From Planctomycetota bacterium (GTDB taxonomy: Bacteria > Planctomycetota > Phycisphaerae > Phycisphaerales > SM1A02), in the NCBI GenBank assembly GCA_022568135.1, contig JADFFQ010000005.1, positions 23,222 to 87,221 on the forward strand: 64,000 bases of DNA, written 5' to 3'. How positions within the stretch are numbered: position 1 is the first letter of the stretch; every line of letters begins with the position of its first letter. The notes below the pieces were generated by a model. The model saw only the letters and a program-made list of their open reading frames with translations, was not told where the DNA came from and ran no database searches. The position numbers were made by a program, and so were the translations under genes. This document shows positions 1 to 7,334 of the stretch, piece after piece.

Positions 1-1
1 C

Positions 2-157
2 GTCGAACCGAGCTACGAGCTGGGGCCGTCACGTGTCGGCGAAGTGATGCACAGCCGGGCGAGCATCGAAGCCGCAGCCAAACTGCTGGGTTATAAGCCG
101 GTGGTCGAACTCAAAGATGGATTGAAGGAGGCGCTGGAGTATTACGCGGCCGGCTGA
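2..157 (+). CDS. NAD-dependent epimerase/dehydratase family protein, C-terminal end (partial)
   Basis: The frame is open from the left edge and ends at TGA 155-157, giving 51 residues. The tail has the pattern seen at the end of extended short-chain dehydrogenases acting on nucleotide sugars: a G-x-V-x-H-S-x-A-s-I stretch, then a LLGYKP turn, then a helix ending in a conserved tyrosine pair (ALEYYAAG). This closely resembles UDP-glucose 4-epimerase and dTDP-glucose dehydratase relatives. The Rossmann fold and YxxxK active site lie outside the window, so the substrate cannot be named. The gene converges on the phosphatase at 205-1620 with a 47-nt gap. Confidence 0.7.
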   Translation, partial: VEPSYELGPSRVGEVMHSRASIEAAAKLLGYKPVVELKDGLKEALEYYAAG

Positions 158-204
158 GGCCTCGCCGGGTGGATCAAGCGCAAACACCGCATGAATAATG
201 CGGG

Positions 205-1620
205 CTAGGGGGCGTCGCGATCATTGGAGGCGTCTTCCTCCGCCGGTTCCACGCCGATCGCCACGATCGTCTGATCGTCAGTCGGGCGAACGCCCGCTTG
301 GTGTCGTGACAGCGGATCGGTGAGCGACTGCACCACGCAAGCGGGCTCACCGGTGCACGCTTCGAGCGCCCGCTCGATTCCCGCCACACCGAACATGGCG
401 CCGTCAGGACCCCGAGCCTCGATTATTCCGTCCGTGTACATCACGACCGTCTGGCCGGGCTCAAGATCGACGGTCGCTTCCTCATAACGGACCCGATCAA
501 GCACACCCAGCGGAACGCCGCCGACGGCATCGAGCCGCTGAACCGAGCCGCCGACGCCCGGCTTCTTGAGAAGCGGGGGGTTGTGCCCAGCCCGGGCATA
601 GGTCCAGCGCCTTCGAGGCGGGTCATACACAGCCAGGTACGCAGTGACGAAGGAATTCTGGATTCGCTTGGCGGCCAAATGCCGGTTGGCGTGCTCGAGC
701 AGCTCAGCGGGTCCGTCGGGGTCGCGGGGGTAAGCGTGCAGAATCGCGTGGAGCATGGCCATCACGACCGCCGCCGCTGGGCCGTGACCGGAGGCATCGG
801 CAATCAGTATCAGCCACGGACCATTCGGATCGGCCCCCGAGCCGTCTGAGCTGGATCGCAGCGGACGGAAGTCGTAGTGATCACCGCCGGCCTGGTCGAA
901 CGTCTTATAGCTGGCGGCAATCGTCAGTCCGGGGATATCGGGGATCGGATGCGGCAGCAGCGCTCGCTGGATGGCCGCGACGCGCTCGACCTCGGCGCGG
1001 ATCTTTCCATGCGCCTCGCGGAGCTCCTTGGCAATGAGTACGTTCTTGACCGCCGTGCCCACCAAGTTAGCGCGCAGGATCGCGTGCTCCAGGTCCTCGA
1101 CGCTGAAGCCTTCGGGATCGGTGCGCAGGAAGATCGCCCAGTTCAGCGGCTCGCCGTCATCAAACAGGGGAATTGCCATCAGCGAGCCATACCCGGCCAG
1201 GGCGTCACCGACGACCGGATCGTCGCCAACGGTGAGATGATGAATCAGCTCGGGGTAGGCGGAGCGGATCAGCTGGCCCAGGAAACCGCCGGTATGCACG
1301 GGCAGATCGTGCCACTGCCGCCACGGCTCGCCCGACGCCAGGTCAAAGGGCTCGTCGTGGTGGACAAAACGAGTGATCTTGTATTCGCCCGGCGCCACCC
1401 CGCGGGTGGAGAGTGATATATACCCGCGTGGCCCGTACAGCTGCTCACCGTGAGCGGAAAAGACCTGCAGCACCTCCTGTGGCTCGACCGCCCGGCTCAG
1501 CGCCCCGACCATCTCCATCAAAACGGGAATGCGGGGATTGCCCGAGGTGTCAACGCACCGCATCCCGCCGAGATTCTCCTCCCGGCCAGTCTTCGGCACT
1601 GTCTGCTCGACCCGCGGCAT
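205..1620 (-). CDS. GAF domain-containing SpoIIE/RsbU-type PP2C serine phosphatase
   Basis: A 471-residue protein. Residues ~30-200 form a GAF-like sensor region, followed by a short helical linker (~200-225) with the AIQRALLP motif that typically precedes the catalytic domain of RsbU-like phosphatases. The PP2C/SpoIIE domain spans ~225-458 with the expected metal ligands: GGDHYD (D247), IADASGHG (D275, G278), MYTDGIIEA (D397) and PTDDQ (D448/449). Such enzymes usually dephosphorylate anti-sigma-factor antagonists, or act as output modules of signalling chains. No anti-sigma factor or STAS partner lies beside it here, so its target is unknown. There is no membrane segment, so it should be cytoplasmic. 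Start chosen at the first ATG; M20 (1563) is an alternative. Confidence 0.9.
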   Translation of the reverse strand: MPRVEQTVPKTGREENLGGMRCVDTSGNPRIPVLMEMVGALSRAVEPQEVLQVFSAHGEQLYGPRGYISLSTRGVAPGEYKITRFVHHDEPFDLASGEPWRQWHDLPVHTGGFLGQLIRSAYPELIHHLTVGDDPVVGDALAGYGSLMAIPLFDDGEPLNWAIFLRTDPEGFSVEDLEHAILRANLVGTAVKNVLIAKELREAHGKIRAEVERVAAIQRALLPHPIPDIPGLTIAASYKTFDQAGGDHYDFRPLRSSSDGSGADPNGPWLILIADASGHGPAAAVVMAMLHAILHAYPRDPDGPAELLEHANRHLAAKRIQNSFVTAYLAVYDPPRRRWTYARAGHNPPLLKKPGVGGSVQRLDAVGGVPLGVLDRVRYEEATVDLEPGQTVVMYTDGIIEARGPDGAMFGVAGIERALEACTGEPACVVQSLTDPLSRHQAGVRPTDDQTIVAIGVEPAEEDASNDRDAP

Positions 1621-1695
1621 GAATGATCGCCCCTGTCCAACCAGCGAACAACGTTCTGGATGATAGCCGTTATTCGCAGTGGCCTGTGGCCGGCA

Positions 1696-1794
1696 TCAAG
1701 CGAGCCGGGCCATCCCGGACGCAAGGCGATGTCCCGCTCGGCCCGGCGTCAGCGGCCGAAAACGGTACTGGGAATCAAACCGACGCTTTTGCAT
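1696..1794 (-). pseudogene. 5' remnant of a PlsC-type acyltransferase gene
   Basis: A 32-codon frame opens with MQKRRFDSQYRFRP, which closely matches the start of the intact acyltransferase at 2721-3998 (MERRLFEPDYRFRP): F6, Y10, R11, F12, R13 and P14 are shared and most other changes are conservative. Resemblance stops after codon 14, and the remaining 18 residues match nothing I recognise. It sits 47 nt downstream of the methyltransferase stop on the same strand. The best reading is the head of a second acyltransferase copy whose body was deleted. Chance similarity over 14 residues cannot be fully excluded. Confidence 0.4.
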
Positions 1795-1841
1795 CGACGT
1801 GAGATCCGCGGGGCCTGGGAGCTCACCGGCGGCGATACCAG

Positions 1842-2498
1842 CTACCTGGTCTGGGCCCCCGCCGATCCATAGACCACCACCTGCCAGATGAATGTCTGGC
1901 GATAGAACCGCCGCTCCAGGCCGTGGCTGCGCACGATGGCCTCGACCGCCTCGGCCGGATGCACGAAGGCCCGAAATGCCTGCCATCGCAGCCGGCAACA
2001 GAGATTGATCAGGGCGACGCCGAGCTTCACCCACCAGGTCTCGCGGGGGTAGACCACGCCGTAGAGCTTTCGGGCCCGCGCTGAGGACAGGCCGACCAGC
2101 GATTCCAGGTCGCCATAGCAGCAGATCACCCGGTCCAGGGTAACGATGTCAGCCGACTCGATCTGCGGGGCCAGCTCCACGAAGTCGCCGTGGTAGTACG
2201 CCACACGATCATCATGGCCTTGCCCGTCCGCCCCTTCCCGGGCGGCTTCGATGTACGCAGCCGACGCTTCGACGCTGGTGGCGGTCGCCGCGCCGGCCCG
2301 CAACAACTCGTGTTGAATGGCTCCGACACCCCCGCCGATATCCAGCAGCGTCGCGCCTTGGATCCCCTCGGCCCGCAGCGCGTCGATCAACATCTGCGTG
2401 CTGCGAGCCGGGCCCTTCCTGCGATACTTCTTGAGCTGTCGGGCGGCGACGCGCCGATCGAACTGGCGCTCAATCGCCCGGCACTGGCCACAGATCAT
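1842..2498 (-). CDS. class I SAM-dependent methyltransferase
   Basis: 218 residues. The SAM-binding glycine loop is clear at residues 51-60 (LLDIGGGVGA), followed by an acidic residue at the end of strand 2 (SVEAS) and motif-IV-like DIVTLDRVICC. The C-terminal half is hydrophobic (VALINLCCRLRW), suggesting contact with a membrane or a lipid substrate. An N-terminal CxxC (Cys3, Cys6) is present. The overall pattern resembles the Mg-protoporphyrin/ubiquinone-type methyltransferase group, but the acceptor cannot be assigned. It lies 222 nt downstream of the acyltransferase on the same strand, which is compatible with a shared lipid-related role. ATG start at 2498. Confidence 0.85.
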   Translation of the reverse strand: MICGQCRAIERQFDRRVAARQLKKYRRKGPARSTQMLIDALRAEGIQGATLLDIGGGVGAIQHELLRAGAATATSVEASAAYIEAAREGADGQGHDDRVAYYHGDFVELAPQIESADIVTLDRVICCYGDLESLVGLSSARARKLYGVVYPRETWWVKLGVALINLCCRLRWQAFRAFVHPAEAVEAIVRSHGLERRFYRQTFIWQVVVYGSAGAQTR

Positions 2499-2720
2499 GA
2501 TTCACCGGTCTTCGTTGTGTTCACGATCCGCTCCCATCGTACCGGGCAAGGCACCGCGACCACACCGCCACTGCTAAGCATCCACCAGATCTGATGTTCG
2601 CTTGGCCTTGAACAGGCGGTCCCTTGCGACGTATCGCTGGTTCTGTGTAAACGCCCTCGTTTGTCTGCTCTGTGATGTCAAGTCGTTGATGATCGGGCCG
2701 TCAAGTTGCATCCGGCGGGT

Positions 2721-3998
2721 TCACTTCGTTGGCTGCGCTTGGCCGATCTGATCGAGCTGCTCCTGGATGCGTTGCTCGATGAGGGCGGTCAGGGTCACGG
2801 CGGCACTCCGGGCGGAGCCCTTCGCGTCGGCGAGGTGGGCTGTGACGTCGATCGTCGGGGCGAAGCTGACGACCGCCCGCCGAGCCGCTCGCGCGCCTGC
2901 CTCGCGGGCTCCCAGCGCATCCTCCTCGAACTTGTCGAGCGTCTCGGTCATTCGCTCGATAGACGGCTGCTGGGTCACGTAATCGCCGGGATAGCTGAAT
3001 AGCTGGGTCACCAGATTCAGGTCCTCCAGATCGCGCTTCGCAGCCGTGATCGCCTGCGGCGACAACTCGGCGCCGGCGGGGTTCTCACCGACCGCTGTCG
3101 CATCGTCGCCTTGGAGCTCATCGGCGCCCCACTCGCGAAGGATGTGATGCCGCAGCTGCTTGACACGCGCGGGGATCGGTTGGTCGCCCACCCGGGCGAG
3201 ACGGCGCTGCTCCATCTGCGAAAGGATGTGCTCAGACAGCCGGCTGATGCGCTTCGGCAGCGACCCCTTGCCAAACGCGTTGAGGTATTCCAACTCCTTC
3301 AACCCCAGGATTGCTTCCGCGTAACGGTAGATGCGCTCCAGGAGCGGACGATCGACCTGCGGCCGCCAGTACAGCCGCTGCTCCAACCGGGTCATCACGG
3401 ACTGCAACTGCGGTGTCGGATCGTCGAGATAGAAGTACTTGAGCGCACAGGGCAGGATGTGCAGCGCGGAACCGCCGCTGCGGCTGCGCCGCCGGGCCGC
3501 GGCCAGCGCGATCATCGCCGCCCCTTCGCGCAACGGGGTCACGCGATCGTTGAGGTGGTATACCTCGCCCTCGGGAAAGATCACCAGCGAACGATGTCCC
3601 TGGGCAAGCACATCGACGGCGGTGCGAAACGCCCGCAAGTCGGTCCCCTCACGGTCAATGCTGAACGCCCCGAGCCGCTGAAATGCCCACCCCTTCAAGC
3701 CGAACCAACCCTTGAAGACCTGCCACGCTGCGAGATAACAACACGGCAGGCCGAGGCGATGCATCGCCTCGAAGATGATGAACGGGTCGCCGTGGGCGGG
3801 ATGATTGATCGTAATCATCGCCCCACCACCTTGGGCCAGCGCCCAGCGCACATGCTTCTCTCCGCGCAGCTCCACGTCTCGCACCAGGTACATGCGCCGA
3901 TACACGTGGCGGCGCAGCGGAGTCAGTGCCCACTGCCAGAACCGGCTCGGTCTGGCCGGCCGAAAGCGATAGTCCGGCTCAAACAGGCGCCTTTCCAT
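2721..3998 (-). CDS. lysophospholipid acyltransferase family protein (PlsC-like)
   Basis: 425 residues. The acyltransferase core lies in the first ~250 residues: the catalytic HX4D box in NHPAHGD (H66, D71), an FSIDREG block around residue 112, and the glycerol-phosphate-binding FPEGE motif at 141-145. Family members transfer an acyl chain to a lyso-phospholipid or related lipid at the inner membrane. About 175 extra C-terminal residues are mainly helical and charged with no motif I can place, which makes it longer than a typical 240-residue PlsC. The ATG at 3998 gives an N-terminus (YRFRPARPS) whose pattern recurs in the truncated copy at 1794. The exact acceptor is unknown. Confidence 0.88.
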   Translation of the reverse strand: MERRLFEPDYRFRPARPSRFWQWALTPLRRHVYRRMYLVRDVELRGEKHVRWALAQGGGAMITINHPAHGDPFIIFEAMHRLGLPCCYLAAWQVFKGWFGLKGWAFQRLGAFSIDREGTDLRAFRTAVDVLAQGHRSLVIFPEGEVYHLNDRVTPLREGAAMIALAAARRRSRSGGSALHILPCALKYFYLDDPTPQLQSVMTRLEQRLYWRPQVDRPLLERIYRYAEAILGLKELEYLNAFGKGSLPKRISRLSEHILSQMEQRRLARVGDQPIPARVKQLRHHILREWGADELQGDDATAVGENPAGAELSPQAITAAKRDLEDLNLVTQLFSYPGDYVTQQPSIERMTETLDKFEEDALGAREAGARAARRAVVSFAPTIDVTAHLADAKGSARSAAVTLTALIEQRIQEQLDQIGQAQPTK

Positions 3999-4126
3999 TG
4001 GGGCAGTAGACCCGATGCCCCCTAACGCGCCAAGCAGCGCTCAGCCGCGTTGTGAGAGAACTACCACCGCCCTTTGCGCGGCGTAAAGATCGACCGCAAC
4101 ATCGGCCACCGGGGAGTCGCCGAGTA

Positions 4127-4172
4127 CTATCTCTCCACGAGCATGGAGACGGCGTTGCCGCCGCCGAGGCGA
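4127..4172 (-). pseudogene. 3' remnant of a second thiolase gene
   Basis: Read on the minus strand, these bases encode [13 protein letters not shown] followed by a TAG stop, the exact C-terminus of the acetyl-CoA acetyltransferase at 4860-6035 ([14 protein letters not shown]). At DNA level 4137-4170 and 4873-4906 match at 32 of 34 positions, and the codon differences across the tail (GCC/GCG, TCC/TCT, GTG/GTC, AGA/CGG) are synonymous. This points to a diverged paralogue that was once coding. Upstream codons are missing, and the DUF433/DUF5615 module begins about 70 nt away at the broken end. Confidence 0.7.
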
Positions 4173-4241
4173 GCTGGGAACCAGCTCGCTCAAGTCGAAA
4201 TGGAGCTTGATGTCCAACCGACTCAACCATATGCTGGTGGC

Positions 4242-4469
4242 ATGGACTACCAGCGTCTGATCACGATCGACCCGGCAAAGCGTGGGGGCAAGCCGTGTAT
4301 CCGCGGCCTCCGCATGACGGTTGCCGACGTGCTAGACTACCTTGCCTCAGGTATGTCGCAGGAAGATATCTTGCGCGATTTTCCGGACCTGACCGCCGAA
4401 GACATCCGTGCGTGTCTGGCCTTTGCTGCTGATCGCGAGCGTCGGCTGCTATCAATCCCAGCCGCGTGA
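4242..4469 (+). CDS. DUF433 family antitoxin
   Basis: 75 residues matching the DUF433 pattern: an I-T-I-D-P-xx-xx-GKPCIRG head, RMTVADVLDYLASGMS, then DILRDFPDLTAEDIRACLAFAADRE. DUF433 proteins are small helix-turn-helix antitoxins that neutralise a PIN-like partner and usually autoregulate their operon. The toxin gene follows with a 4-nt overlap (GTGA), the standard layout. The frame stays open further upstream, but the ATG at 4242 begins directly at the conserved domain (MDYQRLITIDP), so the upstream part is judged untranslated. Confidence 0.88.
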   Translation: MDYQRLITIDPAKRGGKPCIRGLRMTVADVLDYLASGMSQEDILRDFPDLTAEDIRACLAFAADRERRLLSIPAA

Positions 4470-4798
4470 AACTCCTGCTCGACGAAAACTTGTCCCCGAG
4501 ACTTGTGCAAGCCCTGCAGAGCCTCTACCCCGGCTCCGTTCATGCGCGGGAGGTTGGACTGGAGACCGCCGGCGATGAGGCGGTGTGGGCATATGCGGCT
4601 GCGAATGACCTGGCCATCGTCTCCAAAGATGCCGACTTCCTTCAACGGAGTCTGCTGTTTGGCCATCCACCAAAGGTGATCTGGATTCGCCGTGGCAACT
4701 GCTCCACTACCCAGATCGAGGCGCTACTTCGAGATCATCAGAACGAGGTACTGGCGTTCAATGAGGATAAGATCGCCGCATTCCTAGCGATCGGTTAG
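4466..4798 (+). CDS. DUF5615 PIN-like toxin
   Basis: 110 residues starting at GTG 4466, which overlaps the antitoxin stop. The family signature is complete: N-terminal MKLLLDENLSPRL (D6, E7), a central GDEAVWAYAA segment, and IVSKDADF (D55, D57), the acidic residues that form the PIN-fold metal site. DUF5615 proteins are predicted ribonucleases of type II toxin-antitoxin modules paired with DUF433. The C-terminus ends normally (EDKIAAFLAIG), so the toxin appears intact. The module stands in a gap between the acyltransferase and the thiolase, flanked by matching thiolase 3' sequence on both sides. Confidence 0.87.
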   Translation: MKLLLDENLSPRLVQALQSLYPGSVHAREVGLETAGDEAVWAYAAANDLAIVSKDADFLQRSLLFGHPPKVIWIRRGNCSTTQIEALLRDHQNEVLAFNEDKIAAFLAIG

Positions 4799-4859
4799 TT
4801 CGAGTAGCTCCGGATGAAAACTCCGAAGACAATGACCGCCGCGAACTGTGCGCTTTCTC

Positions 4860-6035
4860 CTAGCCCCGCTCGACGAGCATAGAGACCGCGTTGCCGCCGC
4901 CGAGGCAGAGACTCGCAATGCCGCGCCGGGCTCCCGTGCGGATCATCTGGTGCAGCAGGGTCGTAAGGACCCGAGCCCCGGAAGCCCCGATTGGATGACC
5001 AAGTGCGATCGCCCCGCCACAAATGTTGAGCTTGGCCTCGGGGAGGCCGATCTCGTTGATGTTCGCCAGCACTTGGGCGGCGAACGCTTCGTTGAGCTCA
5101 AAGAGATCGATATCGTCAATCGTCAGCTTGTTGCGCGCCAGCAGCGCTTTGAGGCCTTTGGCGGGCGCGTCAAAGATCTCCTTCGGCGCGACGCCGGCGG
5201 TGTGGTAGTCCACGATCCAGGCGATCGGGTCAGCGGCGATTTCCTCGGCCTTGGCCGGTGAAGCGACGATGAGCGCGGCGGCGCCATCGGAGATCTGAGA
5301 AGCGTTGCCCGCGGTGACGGTGCCGTCGGCGTCGAACACGGACTTGAGCTTCGCCAGCTTCTCGACGCTGGAGTCGGGACGAATACCTTCATCGTTCTCT
5401 ACGCCCTGCTTCTGCTTGAGCTGCTCGGCAGCGAGCGACACGATCTCCGGCTTGAAGAAGCACTTGCCGGTCGCTTCAGCGGCACGGTGATGCGATTGCG
5501 CAGCAAAGCGGTCCTGCTCTTTTCGTGAGATACCGTGCTTGCGGGCGATGTAGTCCGCGGCGCAGCCCATGGCCCAGCCTTCAAACGGGCACGACAGGCC
5601 GTCGTGGGCCATGTGGTCGATCATCGTGCCGTCGCCGAACTTGACGCCGGTGCGCACGTACTGCAGGTGCGGCGCCAGCGACATATTCTCAAATCCCCCG
5701 GCCAGGACGAGCTGGTTGTCGCCGGCCTTGATCGACTGGGCGGCGAGCATGACGGACTGGAGGCCGGACCCGCACACTTTATTGATCGTCTGAGCGTTGA
5801 GCGTATCGGGCAGCCCCGCTTTGAGCCCGGCTTGCCGGGCGGGATTCTGACCGACCCCGGCTTGCAGCGCGCAGCCGAAGATCGCCTCATCGACGTGGTC
5901 TTTGGCCGCGGGGACCTCTTCGAGCACGGCCTGAATCGCGTACGCCCCAAGCTGAGGCGCGGGCGTGCGGCTCAGCCCCCCGAGGAACCGGCCCACCGGC
6001 GTCCGCTTGGCGGCGAGAATGACTGGTTGGATCAT
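4860..6035 (-). CDS. acetyl-CoA C-acetyltransferase (thiolase)
   Basis: 391 residues, normal length for a degradative or biosynthetic thiolase. Catalytic residues are in place: nucleophile Cys88 in [10 protein letters not shown], His347 in GHPIGASGA and Cys377 in CLGGGNA, plus the NEAFA motif. The enzyme condenses two acetyl-CoA to acetoacetyl-CoA or cleaves it, in the cytoplasm. Which direction dominates cannot be told, since no hydroxybutyryl-CoA dehydrogenase or PHB gene is adjacent. The gene is divergent from fbp across 242 nt; that gap contains a perfect 8-bp stem (6183-6190 with 6203-6210) but no poly-T run. Confidence 0.95.
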   Translation of the reverse strand: MIQPVILAAKRTPVGRFLGGLSRTPAPQLGAYAIQAVLEEVPAAKDHVDEAIFGCALQAGVGQNPARQAGLKAGLPDTLNAQTINKVCGSGLQSVMLAAQSIKAGDNQLVLAGGFENMSLAPHLQYVRTGVKFGDGTMIDHMAHDGLSCPFEGWAMGCAADYIARKHGISRKEQDRFAAQSHHRAAEATGKCFFKPEIVSLAAEQLKQKQGVENDEGIRPDSSVEKLAKLKSVFDADGTVTAGNASQISDGAAALIVASPAKAEEIAADPIAWIVDYHTAGVAPKEIFDAPAKGLKALLARNKLTIDDIDLFELNEAFAAQVLANINEIGLPEAKLNICGGAIALGHPIGASGARVLTTLLHQMIRTGARRGIASLCLGGGNAVSMLVERG

Positions 6036-6277
6036 GGTGAATCACTCCACAATTGATTCGGAAGGCATAATCTTATCCGGGCTCAGCGCAACCCAACGCA
6101 AGCAGCGGGCAGCCTGAGTCCGCTACAATCGCAGGCATTGCATCCCACCGCTCGGGTGCGTCGCTTGAGCGATGACATCGTAGCCGCCCGTTGCGGACAC
6201 TGCGGGCGGCGCCGCCGGGAGATGAACCAACGAGCCGAGGATGATCGCCGCCGCCGACCCCGATCAGTGATTCCGCC

Positions 6278-7273
6278 ATGACCGACCTGGAGCCTGCCGC
6301 GGAGAACCTGACGACCCTGGAGAGCCACATCCTTTCCGAGGAGACTCGCCATCCCGGGGCCACGGGCGCCTTTACGTGGATCCTCTCGGCGATGACGCTT
6401 TCGGCGAAGATCATCGCCAGCAAGATCCGCCGGGCCCGCATTGAAGATGTCCTGGGCGCGCTGGGCTCGAAGAACATCACCGGGGACACGCAGCAGAAGC
6501 TCGACGTGATCGCCAACGAAACGCTGCTGCGGGCCCTGGGGACCCGAGCCGGCGTGGCCGTGCTCGCCTCAGAAGAAAACGAACAGCCGATCATCCTTCA
6601 GACCAAGGTGGATCGGCCGTACTGCGTCCTGTTCGATCCGTTGGACGGGTCCTCGAACCTTGATGCGTGCGTGAGCGTGGGAACTATCTTCAGCATTCTC
6701 CGCCACGACACCCAAGCCGACCCCATTGAAATATCGATCCTGCAGCCAGGCACGAAACAGGTCGCCGCTGGGTACATGCTCTACGGCTCATCATGCGTGT
6801 TCGTGCTCACCACCGGCCACGGGGTGAACCTGTTCGTGCTCGATCCCGCCGTCGGCGCGTTTATTCTGGTTCAACAGAACTTGCGCGTTCCCGAGTCAGC
6901 TAAGAGCTATTCGATCAACGAGGCATACCGTGCCGATTTCCCAGCCGGATACCAACGCTACCTGGACTGGGTCCATGGGCAGGGATACTCCAGCCGATAC
7001 ATCGGGACCATGGTGGCCGACATCCATCGCATTCTGGTCCAGGGCGGCGTGTTCATGTATCCGCCGACAAAGGCACATCCGCAAGGCAAGCTCCGACTGA
7101 TGTACGAGGCGAGCCCGATGGCGATGATCGTGGAACAGGCGGGCGGCAAAGCCGTCGCCGGCGCGCAGCGCATTTTGGACATCCAGCCGGCGGGCCTGCA
7201 CCAGCGCACGCCAGTGATCATGGGCTCAGCCGCTGAGGTCGATCACGTGCTGGAGCATCTGACCGCCGACTGA
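6278..7273 (+). CDS. fbp: class I fructose-1,6-bisphosphatase
   Basis: 331 residues, the usual size for class I FBPase. The metal and phosphate site is intact: ASEEN around residue 98, and the hallmark DPLDGSSNLD at 120-129. The substrate-binding C-terminal part contains KLRLMYEASPMAMIVEQAGG. The enzyme hydrolyses fructose-1,6-bisphosphate to fructose-6-phosphate in gluconeogenesis and is cytoplasmic. ATG at 6278 gives the normal N-terminus (THILSE-type helix, here ESHILSEE). It is followed after 61 nt by the tandem-repeat protein on the same strand, which has no obvious metabolic link. Confidence 0.96.
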   Translation: MTDLEPAAENLTTLESHILSEETRHPGATGAFTWILSAMTLSAKIIASKIRRARIEDVLGALGSKNITGDTQQKLDVIANETLLRALGTRAGVAVLASEENEQPIILQTKVDRPYCVLFDPLDGSSNLDACVSVGTIFSILRHDTQADPIEISILQPGTKQVAAGYMLYGSSCVFVLTTGHGVNLFVLDPAVGAFILVQQNLRVPESAKSYSINEAYRADFPAGYQRYLDWVHGQGYSSRYIGTMVADIHRILVQGGVFMYPPTKAHPQGKLRLMYEASPMAMIVEQAGGKAVAGAQRILDIQPAGLHQRTPVIMGSAAEVDHVLEHLTAD

Positions 7274-7334
7274 CTCGCAGTCGTGTTCAGGCAGGCGATC
7301 GTACTGTACCCACCAGTAGCTCGACCCGCACGGC

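Noticed and set aside
6183..6210. 8-bp stem between the thiolase and fbp as a riboswitch or terminator
   Set aside because: No T-run and no recognisable aptamer; left as a note in the thiolase entry.
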